Positions 1 through 7,224 of a stretch of DNA of 9,078 nucleotides are shown here, one piece after another; positions within the stretch are counted from its first letter, which is position 1, and the number at the start of each line of letters is the position of its first letter. The DNA is from Sporomusa sp. (GTDB lineage Bacteria; Bacillota_C; Negativicutes; Sporomusales; Sporomusaceae), in contig JAQSXM010000108.1 of NCBI GenBank assembly GCA_029256645.1, forward strand, positions 1-9,078, read 5' to 3'. The position numbers and the translations under genes are program-made. The notes beneath the pieces were generated by a model that was not told the origin of the DNA, searched no databases, and worked only from the letters and a program-made list of their open reading frames with translations.

Positions 1-527
1 CCGTTTGAAGGCTCGCCCACAACGGCAGCGCCAATACCCTTCATACCACCGCCATCACAAAACGCCTGCGCACCGCAGCAATCAACCTCTTCGCCTGCCG
101 TTCCCAGGAGAACAATATCCTGACTGGGAGTAATATTATTTTGTTTTAGCCAGCTCAAGGCAAAAATCATGGCCGCCAGGCCGCCCTTCATATCGGACGC
201 GCCCCGGCCGTAAATGAGATCTCCGGCCTGCTCGGCGGCGAAGGGCGGGTAATCCCAGGCCTGATCCCCGGGAGGAACGGTATCCAAATGCCCGGTATAC
301 AATAAGGCTGGTTGACCGGAAAACCCGCTCAGCTTGGCAATAAGATTGGCCCGGCCATTCCCCAAATCAACGACCTGGCTGGAAACGCCCTTTTTCTCCA
401 GCCACGCTGCCAGCCATATTGCCAGCTGATATTCCTTACCCGGCGGATTGGTCGTGTTGATGCGGAGTATTGACTTGAGCAGATCAACGGCTTCGCGGGC
501 ACTTTCCGTACTAACTGCATTAAGCAT
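1..527 (-). CDS. M20-family metallohydrolase (ArgE/DapE/CPG2-like), partial: N-terminal 175 residues
   Basis: The reading frame opens with ATG at 527 and runs off the left edge, so only the N-terminal 175 residues are visible (M20 enzymes are usually about 370-430). M20 landmarks appear in order: GHLDTVPPG around residues 79-87 (metal ligand H80 and D82), GRGASDMKGG around 108-116 (bridging metal ligand D112), AGEE at 144-147 (catalytic base E146, metal ligand E147) and GEPS at 171-174 (E172, metal position). This fits the co-catalytic di-zinc catalytic domain; the last ligand and dimerisation domain lie outside the window. Family members hydrolyse amide bonds of N-acyl amino acids, succinyl-DAP, dipeptides or carbamoyl amino acids in the cytoplasm. 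Only two bases separate its ATG from the livF stop, and its ribosome binding site (AGAGGAGA) lies in the last livF codons, suggesting translational coupling. Exact substrate unknown; the motif style resembles ArgE/DapE more than allantoate amidohydrolase. Confidence 0.93.
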   Translation of the reverse strand, partial: MLNAVSTESAREAVDLLKSILRINTTNPPGKEYQLAIWLAAWLEKKGVSSQVVDLGNGRANLIAKLSGFSGQPALLYTGHLDTVPPGDQAWDYPPFAAEQAGDLIYGRGASDMKGGLAAMIFALSWLKQNNITPSQDIVLLGTAGEEVDCCGAQAFCDGGGMKGIGAAVVGEPSN

Positions 528-529
528 AC

Positions 530-1249
530 TTATTCTCCTCTGCTGTGTTGTTTCAAATACACTTCAGCAATTTTTTGTTTTGCCTGCGAATCGGCCTCGG
601 TACATTCCATAACAACCGTGCCTTTTTGCAACAGATAAGCCTGGTGTGCCATTTCCAGTGCCTTAAAACCGTTTTGTTCAATTAACAGGATGGTAATGCC
701 TTCCTGATTAATCTGACCGATGGTTTTAAATATTTCATTGACCAGCAGCGGCGCTAAGCCAAGCGACGGCTCATCCAGCAGCATTATTTTCGGATAGCTC
801 ATTAAGGCCCGGGCCATGGCCAGCATTTGCTGTTCGCCACCGCTCATGGTTCCGGCATTCTGCCGCCGCCTTTCGGCTAACCGGGGAAACAGTGCCAGCA
901 CCCTTTCCAGGCCTTGCTGGATTTTCTGCTTATCTTTGATATTGCAGGCTCCGATGAGTAAGTTTTCTTCAACAGTCATTTTGGGAAATACGCGGCGTCC
1001 TTCCGGAACAACGGCGATGCCGCGCTTGACAACCTCATCGGTAGGTAAAGAGTTAAGCCTCTGGTCAAGGAAGGTTATCTCGCCTGCCAAAGGTTGTACC
1101 AAACCCAGGATGGTGCGGATTACAGTCGTTTTGCCGGCGCCATTGCTGCCCAGGAGGCAGGTAATCGAACCCTTGGGAACAGTCAGCGACACATTTCTCA
1201 GTACCGGAATGGCGCCATACGCTGTCGAAATATTTGTCAGTTTCAACAT
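530..1249 (-). CDS. livF: Branched-chain/hydrophobic amino acid ABC transporter ATP-binding protein LivF
   Basis: This 239-residue protein is one of the two cytoplasmic ATPases powering the HAAT-type importer encoded by the same operon. Walker A (GSNGAGKTT) is at residues 34-42, the signature loop SGGEQ at 136-140, and Walker B IMLLDEP at 155-161 with catalytic Glu160. The switch region reads LLIEQN, as is usual for LivF, which lacks the canonical H-loop histidine. Length and the absence of an extra C-terminal domain fit LivF. The ATG at 1249 lies inside the end of livG (7-base overlap), with a near-perfect ribosome binding site AGGAGGTGA six bases upstream, also inside livG. It should pair with LivG as a heterodimer beneath LivH/LivM. 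Transport of branched-chain amino acids specifically is not demonstrated; relatives also move amides, urea and aromatic compounds. Confidence 0.95.
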   Translation of the reverse strand: MLKLTNISTAYGAIPVLRNVSLTVPKGSITCLLGSNGAGKTTVIRTILGLVQPLAGEITFLDQRLNSLPTDEVVKRGIAVVPEGRRVFPKMTVEENLLIGACNIKDKQKIQQGLERVLALFPRLAERRRQNAGTMSGGEQQMLAMARALMSYPKIMLLDEPSLGLAPLLVNEIFKTIGQINQEGITILLIEQNGFKALEMAHQAYLLQKGTVVMECTEADSQAKQKIAEVYLKQHSRGE

Positions 1250-2019
1250 GCCGTCACCTCCTGACCAAGATATGCCCGCAGCACTTCCTCATTTCTGGCG
1301 ACATCATCAAATAACCCGCAGGCAATACAGCGGCCATAATTTAGCACCATGACCTGGTCCACCAGGCCTTTAATGAAGTCCATATCATGTTCAACAACAA
1401 TAATGGATAAATGAGGCAGCGTATTTTTCACTTTCTTCAAATCCAGCATAAGGGTTTCGGTTTCGACGGCATCCATACCTGCAGAAGGTTCATCAAGCAA
1501 CAGAATTTTTGGTTCGGACGCCAGAGCCCGGCAAATTTCTAACCGCCGGCGGTCGGCATAGGGTAAATCTTTAGCCAGTTTGTGAGCCTGGCTGGTCAAA
1601 AGGGTGCCGAAGATACTTAAAATCTCCATAGCTTGTTGTACAACCTTGTCGCCGGAGTTGCCGCCGGTCGAAAAGACCGAACTGAGCCATGGCAGCTTAC
1701 GCACTTCGGCAATCCCCATCATAACATTCTCAACAACATTAAGATTCCAAAACAGCCGGCCATTTTGAAAGGTCCTGGCCATCCCCAGCTTAAAAACCTG
1801 ATCAGGCCGCAAACCGTGACTGGGCGCACCATTGACAGTGATACTGCCGCTGGTCGGCGCATAGATGCCTGACAGCAAATTGAATAATGTCGTTTTTCCC
1901 GAGCCATTGGGCCCAATTACACCCAGTGTCTCCCCAACCCCCAAAGTCAGGTTTACATTATCTACCGCAACCAGTCCGCCGAAGCGAATTGTCAGTTCCT
2001 TGACATTCAGCAGTTCCAT
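1243..2019 (-). CDS. livG: Branched-chain/hydrophobic amino acid ABC transporter ATP-binding protein LivG
   Basis: This 258-residue ATPase is the partner of LivF. Walker A GPNGSGKTT is at residues 36-44, the Q-loop glutamine in RTFQN is at about 85, Walker B ILLLDEPSAGM starts at about 172 with Glu177, and the H-loop histidine is His211 (VVEHDMDF). The LivG insert between Q-loop and signature is present. The start at 2019 is chosen because AGGAGGGAGAAC precedes that ATG and the LivG family begins with a residue pattern like ELLxVKxLTxRFGG. An upstream in-frame start at 2145 would add 42 residues lying inside livM. The signature loop is unusual: it reads LPYAD at residues 152-156, where LivG proteins normally have L-[SAP]-Y-G-[QED], so the conserved glycine is alanine. 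The start overlaps livM by 62 bases. Confidence 0.94.
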   Translation of the reverse strand: MELLNVKELTIRFGGLVAVDNVNLTLGVGETLGVIGPNGSGKTTLFNLLSGIYAPTSGSITVNGAPSHGLRPDQVFKLGMARTFQNGRLFWNLNVVENVMMGIAEVRKLPWLSSVFSTGGNSGDKVVQQAMEILSIFGTLLTSQAHKLAKDLPYADRRRLEICRALASEPKILLLDEPSAGMDAVETETLMLDLKKVKNTLPHLSIIVVEHDMDFIKGLVDQVMVLNYGRCIACGLFDDVARNEEVLRAYLGQEVTAC

Positions 2020-3175
2020 GTTCTCCCTCCTGATTCTGTGATTTTGGGTTGAAGATACGATGTTTGAACGGCAATACTCCTTCGGGCATAAACCGCAGGC
2101 AGGCAACGATAACAATTCCATAAAACAGCAGGCGAAAGTCTTCAAAGGCTCTAAACTTTTCAGGAAAAACCGTTAGAAATATTGCCCCGAGAATAGCTCC
2201 CGGTATTGAATCCAGGCCGCCAAATATAATCATGCTTAATACCAGTGTTGACTGCTGAAAACCGAAGTTTTCCGGAGCAATAAAATTAATCATGCCAGCG
2301 TATACGCCGCCGACAATACCGCCGAAAAAAGCACCTACCGCAAAAGCCAGCAGCTTAAACAGCGTGAGGTTAAGACCATAGCACTGAGCAGCCAGTTGAT
2401 CTTCGCGCATAGCATTTAAGGATAGCCCGAAAAAAGAGTGACTTAGTTTGTAAATGGCCCAGACCGAAAGGGCAAGAATCACTAAATTGAGATAATAAAA
2501 GTTGGCCTGAAAGGGAAACTGAATAAAGCCCAGATTCAGAGGCGATCCGAGGTCATGTCCCAGGATCGACGGCGACGGAATATTGATTAACCCGTTGGTG
2601 CCGCCGGTCAGCCCCTCCATGTTTAATAACAGTTCCTGAATGATCAGCCCAAAAGCAATGGTAACAAGTGCCAGATAGTGTCCTTTTACCCGGAGAGCAG
2701 GCAACCCTAACAGGATGCCGAACAAACTGGCGATTAGGCCGGCCAGCAGCAGCGCCGGCCAGAAAGACAGACCGACTTTAAGGGTAAGGATGCCGACAAC
2801 ATAGGCGCCGATGGCCACAAAGGCTGCATAACCAAGACAAACCAGCCCGGCTCTGCCTGTCATAAAGTTCAAACCCAGGGCCATTACCGCATACAGCAGC
2901 GCCAGGTTAATTACCTGTAGCCAATATGAATTTCCCGCCAGCAAAAAGGGGAAACTTAACGCCAGGCCAAAGGCAATGACGGTAGCTTGCCCAAGGTTAT
3001 GCCGGAACTCATCTTTCAGACCATCCCAGGCGGCCCGCCGGAACCAAAGCAATCCGAAAAATGCCAGTGCCGCCCCTAAAACATAAACAATAACAACAAC
3101 CGGGTTTTCTATATTGACAAAGCCAAGAAAGAGCAAATAACCGATGATTTCTGTCAGAAGAATTTTTAGTGACAT
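1958..3175 (-). CDS. livM: Branched-chain amino acid ABC transporter permease LivM
   Basis: This 405-residue integral membrane permease is one of the two membrane subunits of the importer. An N-terminal part with two hydrophobic segments (roughly residues 5-45) and a charged loop precedes the conserved core, which starts near residue 65. The core carries the LivM hallmarks NLALLYAVMALGLNFMTGRAG and SLNAMREDQLAAQ, the ATPase-coupling loop, and the late GGxGSxxGAxxGA-like stretch (FGGLDSIPGAILGA). A ribosome binding site AGGAGGAAC precedes the ATG at 3175 and overlaps the livH stop; the gap to livH is 12 bases. The last 20 or so residues are rich in polar residues and are encoded inside the start of livG in another frame, so this tail is probably not functionally conserved. 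It forms a heterodimer with LivH. Confidence 0.94.
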   Translation of the reverse strand: MSLKILLTEIIGYLLFLGFVNIENPVVVIVYVLGAALAFFGLLWFRRAAWDGLKDEFRHNLGQATVIAFGLALSFPFLLAGNSYWLQVINLALLYAVMALGLNFMTGRAGLVCLGYAAFVAIGAYVVGILTLKVGLSFWPALLLAGLIASLFGILLGLPALRVKGHYLALVTIAFGLIIQELLLNMEGLTGGTNGLINIPSPSILGHDLGSPLNLGFIQFPFQANFYYLNLVILALSVWAIYKLSHSFFGLSLNAMREDQLAAQCYGLNLTLFKLLAFAVGAFFGGIVGGVYAGMINFIAPENFGFQQSTLVLSMIIFGGLDSIPGAILGAIFLTVFPEKFRAFEDFRLLFYGIVIVACLRFMPEGVLPFKHRIFNPKSQNQEGEHGTAECQGTDNSLRRTGCGR

Positions 3176-3187
3176 ACACTGTTCCTC

Positions 3188-4117
3188 CTAAACCTTTTCA
3201 TAAGCGCGTTCACCAAAAATTCCCGCCGGCCGGAACACCAAAAACAGAATGACGACCACAAAGCTGATGCTTTCCTGAAAGCGGGACCCGTCCGGAATAA
3301 GAGCAACCGCTAAAATTTCCATGAAGCCAAGCAGCAGTCCCCCGGCAACAGCTCCGTAAACATTGCCTAAACCACCAACTACTGCGGCAGCAAAGCCTTT
3401 TATCCCGATAACAAAGCCCATGTTAAACTTAACGATGCCGTAGGCCATTCCGTTCATCAGTCCTGCGACCGCACCGAGGGCTGAACCCAAAGCAAATGTA
3501 ATGAGAAATACCTGGTTCACTTTAATACCCATCATCATAGCGGCTTCCCGGTCCTGAGCCGTGGCTCTGATGTACCGGCCAAACGCTGTTTTTTCGATCA
3601 GCAGGTACAACCCGGTAATGAGTCCGCCGGCCAGCAGTACGGTTAGAATCACGTCAGGCTTGATGAGAACGCCGCCCAGGGCAAGGCCCGGCATGTCGAT
3701 TAAAACAGGGAAAGGCTGGGGATTGCGGCCATTGGGGAAGAACAGCATGATGGATTCCCGCATGACGATGGATGCCCCCAGCGTAATCAACAATGTCATA
3801 ATCTCCGGAGCATTGCGCAACGGCTTAATAATGACTTTCTCCATGGCCATCCCCACTACTGCGCCTGCTGCCAATACCGCCAGAATAACCAGGGCAAAAA
3901 AGAGTATCGAACCGGACAGCAAACCTGTTGAAAGCAAAACCTCGCTGGCTACCAAGGCGCAGAAGGCTCCCAGCATAAATACTTCGCCATGAGCAAAGTT
4001 AACAACTTCAATGACGCCAAAAAACAAAGTAAAGCCAACAGCAATCAGCGCATACATAAATCCCAGACTCAAGCCGTTTAACAGTTGTTGTATGATAAGT
4101 TCGCCAGACAAGAGCAT
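3188..4117 (-). CDS. livH: Branched-chain amino acid ABC transporter permease LivH
   Basis: This is an inner-membrane permease of about 309 residues with the LivH family opening LxxGLxxGxxYALIAVGFTLFFGV, followed by NFAHGEVFMLGAF, and about eight hydrophobic segments. The coupling region GRYIRATAQDREAAMMMGI and the late AAAVVGGLGNVYGAVAGG stretch are typical of the BPD transporter type 2 (LivH) domain. Two adjacent start codons exist: GTG at 4120 and ATG at 4117. The ATG is preferred because GGGGA lies eight bases upstream; the choice changes only one residue. The gene begins 22 bases after the binding-protein stop codon, consistent with one transcript. It should pair with LivM to form the translocation path, with LivG and LivF on the cytoplasmic face. 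Confidence 0.95.
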   Translation of the reverse strand: MLLSGELIIQQLLNGLSLGFMYALIAVGFTLFFGVIEVVNFAHGEVFMLGAFCALVASEVLLSTGLLSGSILFFALVILAVLAAGAVVGMAMEKVIIKPLRNAPEIMTLLITLGASIVMRESIMLFFPNGRNPQPFPVLIDMPGLALGGVLIKPDVILTVLLAGGLITGLYLLIEKTAFGRYIRATAQDREAAMMMGIKVNQVFLITFALGSALGAVAGLMNGMAYGIVKFNMGFVIGIKGFAAAVVGGLGNVYGAVAGGLLLGFMEILAVALIPDGSRFQESISFVVVILFLVFRPAGIFGERAYEKV

Positions 4118-4139
4118 CACTCCATTCCCCAGAGTTTAC

Positions 4140-5306
4140 TTAATTCTTCTGGATCTGTTTATCTTTTACTTTCAGTGTCGAACGGTAATACGGAACCCAT
4201 TTACCATCTTCGCTGATATAGGTCGTAATAATCTTGAGGCGTGTCTGTCCTTTTTCATCAAACGTGGTCTCGCCCAGAATACCCTGGAAATTTGTTATGC
4301 CACGAATCGCGTCGGCAAGCTTGGCACGGTCAGGGCCAACCTGCTCAATTCCTTTAATAATGATGTTGGCCGCATCATAAGCAAAGGGGGCGTATGCCTC
4401 GTGAGGTTCCGCATATTTGGCATCGGCATAAGCCTTGATGAAATCTTTGCCGCCCGGCAAATCCTCAAGCGGTTTGCCAATACCGTGAGCGAGCGTGCCG
4501 TCAGCGGCAGGTCCGGCAATTTTGTTAAAAGTATCAGAGAGAATCCCCGAATCGCTCATGAAAATAGAAGCTATCTTCAATTCAGTCATTTGCCGCTTAA
4601 TAAGAGCTGCTTCGGTGGCAACTCCGCCAAAAAACACCATGTCAGGATTTTTGCTTTTAATTGTAGTCAGAAGAGCTGAAAAATCCTGTTGCCCAACCGA
4701 AACGCCGTCAAAGGAAACAACTTCACCGCCATTATTCTTGACTGAGGCAATAAATTGTTCGGCATTGGTTTTCCCGTAGTCAGTTTTATCATGGATGACG
4801 GCAAAGGTTTTCAGGCCCCAGTCTTTTGCAGCCACATTGCCGGCCACTTCATTCTGGATATCGGCGGCTGTTATCACCCGGGTTATCTCTTTAAATCCAT
4901 CTTTGGTAATATTGGGGTGAATGGCCGCGGCAATAACGGCAGGCAAGCCGTTTTTGTGAAATACCGGCACGGTGGCCAGAGCCGCGCCGCTGTTGAAATG
5001 GGCAACAACCCCAACAATATTAGGGTCTGAGGTAAGCTTGTTCGCGGCGTTAACAGCAGTTGTCGGATCACCGGCATCATCCACTGCCACAAGCTCAAGT
5101 TTATAAGGCAGCTTGCCTGCAGCATTTGCCTGATTAATTGCCAATTCAACTGAGTTTTTCATGCCCACACCAATAGCAGAGTTGCCGCCGGTCAGAGGAC
5201 CGACAAAGCCAATTTTGGCAACTTTGTTTGTGCTGCCGCCACAGCCGGAAAGCACACCTGCCAGCACAAACAAGACAAGCGTCAGACTGATAAACCATTT
5301 TTTCAT
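4140..5306 (-). CDS. HAAT-family ABC transporter substrate-binding lipoprotein (LivJ/LivK-like)
   Basis: This 388-residue extracytoplasmic receptor would capture the ligand for the LivHMGF importer. The N-terminus is a lipoprotein signal: MKKW, a hydrophobic stretch, then the lipobox LSGC with Cys22 as the acylated residue, followed by a GGS linker. The mature part has the periplasmic-binding fold type I pattern of LivJ/LivK: KIGFVGPLTGGNSAIGVG near residue 32, a VDDAGDPTTAVNAANKL stretch, VVAHFNSGAA in the hinge/ligand region, and a late YAPFAYDAANIII segment. In a diderm cell the lipid anchor would place it at a periplasmic membrane face. The ribosome binding site AAGGAGAGGGA precedes the ATG at 5306. 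It is the first gene of the operon, with livH directly downstream. The ligand is unknown: branched-chain amino acids are the default for the family, but the attached M20 hydrolase and PucR regulator leave other amide-type ligands open. Confidence 0.95.
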   Translation of the reverse strand: MKKWFISLTLVLFVLAGVLSGCGGSTNKVAKIGFVGPLTGGNSAIGVGMKNSVELAINQANAAGKLPYKLELVAVDDAGDPTTAVNAANKLTSDPNIVGVVAHFNSGAALATVPVFHKNGLPAVIAAAIHPNITKDGFKEITRVITAADIQNEVAGNVAAKDWGLKTFAVIHDKTDYGKTNAEQFIASVKNNGGEVVSFDGVSVGQQDFSALLTTIKSKNPDMVFFGGVATEAALIKRQMTELKIASIFMSDSGILSDTFNKIAGPAADGTLAHGIGKPLEDLPGGKDFIKAYADAKYAEPHEAYAPFAYDAANIIIKGIEQVGPDRAKLADAIRGITNFQGILGETTFDEKGQTRLKIITTYISEDGKWVPYYRSTLKVKDKQIQKN

Positions 5307-5379
5307 AAATTTTTTCCCTCTCCTTCAAAAAAATTAATACCATGTCACTACCAGCTTCGCCGGCGCACACCTCCCGGAT

Positions 5380-5421
5380 AAAAAATAAGTGCCGATACGG
5401 AAACAGTTCCGATCGACACTT
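5380..5421 (-). terminator. Intrinsic terminator between the PucR gene and the transporter operon (possible leader attenuator)
   Basis: On the minus strand a 15-bp stem (one G-T wobble, one bulged T) closes a 4-base loop (CTGT). The arms are 5407-5421 and 5387-5402, and an A followed by a run of six Ts (5380-5385) comes straight after. This is a textbook rho-independent terminator for leftward transcription. It lies 120 bases after the regulator stop and 74 bases before the binding-protein ATG. It may end the regulator transcript, or, if the promoter at 5444-5473 is the real one, it sits in the operon leader and could act as an attenuator. Confidence 0.82.
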
Positions 5422-5443
5422 CATCGTGCAGCAAAAGTATGTT

Positions 5444-5473
5444 ATTACATGGTATGCTTCTATTCTATAGCAA
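5444..5473 (-). promoter_or_regulatory. Candidate sigma-A-type promoter for the transporter operon
   Basis: Reading leftward, TTGCTA (5468-5473) and TGTAAT (5444-5449) are separated by 18 bases, matching the TTGACA and TATAAT consensus at 4 of 6 and 5 of 6 positions. The predicted start near 5437 would put the terminator hairpin at 5387-5421 within the first 20-50 bases of the transcript. Another possible -10 (extended, TGGTATTAA) lies much closer to the gene, at about 5335-5343, without a convincing -35. Both are sequence-only calls. Confidence 0.4.
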
Positions 5474-5541
5474 GAAGGAAAATAATCCATTGTCTCTATA
5501 GTACAAATAAATCCTAAAATTAATGTCCCTTACAGACAAAG

Positions 5542-7146
5542 TTACTCGTCAGCCATACGAATGAGCTTAATCGCAAGTGACATGGCAAAGCGTTCTTCAC
5601 TGTCGTCAAGATTACTATTGAGAATGTCAGCAATCTTTTTATACCGGTATTTGATGGTATTATAATGAATGTACAATTTTTCAGCAGTTTTTCTTAAATT
5701 CCAGCCACAGTCATTAATACAAACGAGCGTCTGAAAGAATTCAGTTCCGTATTTCTTATCATACTGCTTCAGCTTACCAATGGACAAATCACAAAATTCT
5801 CTGGCTTCGTCAGTATTATATAAAGATTCCAGCAGTTTATACACACCAATGTTTTTGTAAAATACCGTTTTATTTTGCTTATAGAGTAACCGGCCAATCT
5901 GAACTGCCGTTTTTGCCTCCTGATAACTCAAATGAACGTCCATTACGGATTTTTTGTGATTACCAATACCAATCGTGACAAAGAAGTGATGATTTTTTTC
6001 CACATTTGTTTCAATTTCCAGGCAAACGGCCGCTAACTGGGTGTGGAAAGCGCTCATATTCAAGGTCTGAGTCTCAATTAAAAAAACGATACTGTCACTC
6101 AGGCTTGCAAAAATCAGCGGAGCAAAATTATGTTTTATCAACAGCTTGCATGTTTCAAAAATCTGTTCGCGAATCATTTCCAGTGACTCGATAGCCTGGC
6201 AGTGGCTGGCCTCGAGATAGCTTTCCTTAAATCCGTGAATTTCAACCAGAACGGCCGTCAGTCCTTTTGAAAAATCCCAGCCGTACAAGCTGGCCCGGTT
6301 TGTCACTTCATCACGGTATTTAATATTGTTCATAATCAGATCTTGAATAAATTCATTTTTATAGCGATACTCAATCTCCAGATTCGATATTTTCTTCTGC
6401 ACATTAAGTTTTAACACCGTGCTGGCATGTTCGACAGCAATATCGTCACAGTCATCGGCGTTACTGCCTTGTTCTCGCCGGCAATAAATCAGATACCCGA
6501 AAACCCTGTTGTCGCTTCGTATCGGATAGCTCATATACTGAAGCAAAAGGTCTTCCAAGGCCGTATTTAATATACTGTCCCTGAATTGTGGCGTTCTGGC
6601 AGAAATATAATTTTTCCTGAAGTAAAGGTCGAAATAAGCGACGTCCCGGTCTATGATTGTTCCCAGGGTATTGATAATTTGCTCTGTTTCACCGCCGCTT
6701 AAAACAAGGTTAGTGAAGGAACGGTGAATATTTTCAGAAAGCTGCAGCCGTCTGGCCTGGTCATTGACAATTTGGGACAAGACAGGATGAATGACATCGA
6801 TAAAAGCAAGATTTACCGGCATATATACGATCGGGAAGGCCAGTTCTTCGGCTAACGCCAGGACTTCTTCCGGTAAAGTGTCAATAAACCTTGTTATCTT
6901 GACAAACAATGCCGCAGCCTGTGCCTGATTAATATTTTTAATTAAATCCAGAAATTTCAACGTATCGTCTTTCATAATATAACCGGTTGTCATGAGGATT
7001 TCTCCGCCCCTGATCCAATTGTGAATATCCGGAGCATCCATGACTGAAACTGAAGTCACCATTCGATCCAAGCCGTTTTTCCCTGCCAAAACTTCAAAAT
7101 TAGCAAATGCTGGCGTTGACAATAAATCTCTCACTGTAATGGCCAT
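5542..7146 (-). CDS. PucR/CdaR-family transcriptional regulator
   Basis: This 534-residue protein has the PucR family layout. A PucR N-terminal domain covers residues 5-125 (starts ITVRDLL, with the typical GGEILMTTGY at 47-56 and FPIVYMP at 104-110). A GAF-like region of weaker identity lies at about 145-250. A CdaR GGDEF-like domain follows at about 285-425, and a C-terminal PucR-type helix-turn-helix at about 475-532 (CGWNLRKTAEKLYIHYNTIKYRYKKI). Such proteins are usually ligand-responsive activators of nearby catabolic or transport genes, as in purine, proline or sugar-acid use. The ATG at 7146 is supported by the site AGAAGGTG five bases upstream. It lies upstream of the transporter operon in the same direction, separated by 235 bases with a terminator, so it probably has its own promoter and controls the operon. 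Inverted repeats at 7165-7178 and 7197-7211 are possible autoregulatory sites. The effector is unknown. Confidence 0.95.
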   Translation of the reverse strand: MAITVRDLLSTPAFANFEVLAGKNGLDRMVTSVSVMDAPDIHNWIRGGEILMTTGYIMKDDTLKFLDLIKNINQAQAAALFVKITRFIDTLPEEVLALAEELAFPIVYMPVNLAFIDVIHPVLSQIVNDQARRLQLSENIHRSFTNLVLSGGETEQIINTLGTIIDRDVAYFDLYFRKNYISARTPQFRDSILNTALEDLLLQYMSYPIRSDNRVFGYLIYCRREQGSNADDCDDIAVEHASTVLKLNVQKKISNLEIEYRYKNEFIQDLIMNNIKYRDEVTNRASLYGWDFSKGLTAVLVEIHGFKESYLEASHCQAIESLEMIREQIFETCKLLIKHNFAPLIFASLSDSIVFLIETQTLNMSAFHTQLAAVCLEIETNVEKNHHFFVTIGIGNHKKSVMDVHLSYQEAKTAVQIGRLLYKQNKTVFYKNIGVYKLLESLYNTDEAREFCDLSIGKLKQYDKKYGTEFFQTLVCINDCGWNLRKTAEKLYIHYNTIKYRYKKIADILNSNLDDSEERFAMSLAIKLIRMADE

Positions 7147-7164
7147 TTTTCACCTTCTTTCCCT

Positions 7165-7178
7165 AAACCCTATGGTTT
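7165..7178. promoter_or_regulatory. Inverted repeat AAACC-N4-GGTTT upstream of the PucR gene
   Basis: Arms AAACC (7165-7169) and GGTTT (7174-7178) are perfect inverted copies around CTAT, 18 to 32 bases before the regulator ATG and next to its ribosome binding site. Position and symmetry suit an operator or a small mRNA hairpin. A 5-bp arm can arise by chance, so this is tentative. Confidence 0.3.
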
Positions 7179-7196
7179 CATTAATTGTTGAGACCG

Positions 7197-7211
7197 CCTG
7201 TCAATAACAGG
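7197..7211 (-). promoter_or_regulatory. TTGACA-type -35 hexamer embedded in a CCTGT-N5-ACAGG dyad
   Basis: On the minus strand a perfect TTGACA (7199-7204) lies inside the dyad CCTGT (7197-7201) / ACAGG (7207-7211), about 50 bases before the regulator ATG. A -10 at 16-18 bases is poor (AATGAA, ATGAAA or TGAAAC), which would fit an activator-dependent or weak promoter. The overlap of a dyad with the -35 suggests an operator for the regulator gene. Confidence 0.35.
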
Positions 7212-7224
7212 ACAAGTGTAATAT

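Noticed and set aside
329..520. 63-codon minus-strand ORF
   Set aside because: It is an out-of-frame shadow of the M20 hydrolase, whose correct frame starts at 527 and shows all metal-binding motifs.
671..691. LivF lacks the H-loop histidine (LLIEQN)
   Set aside because: EQN in this position is normal for LivF proteins, so it is not a defect.
816..1352. 178-codon plus-strand ORF
   Set aside because: Antisense to livF and livG; the composition is what the reverse strand of these genes gives.
2020..2145. Upstream in-frame start adding 42 residues to LivG
   Set aside because: This extension lies in livM coding sequence, is Cys-rich and unlike any LivG N-terminus; the ATG at 2019 has a good ribosome binding site and the family N-terminus.
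4011..4679. 222-codon plus-strand ORF
   Set aside because: It lies antisense to livH and the binding-protein gene, both of which have clear family motifs; no upstream signals.
5307..5541. T-box or amino-acid riboswitch in the transporter leader
   Set aside because: No T-box sequence, specifier stem or lysine/glycine riboswitch core was seen; only the terminator hairpin is clear.
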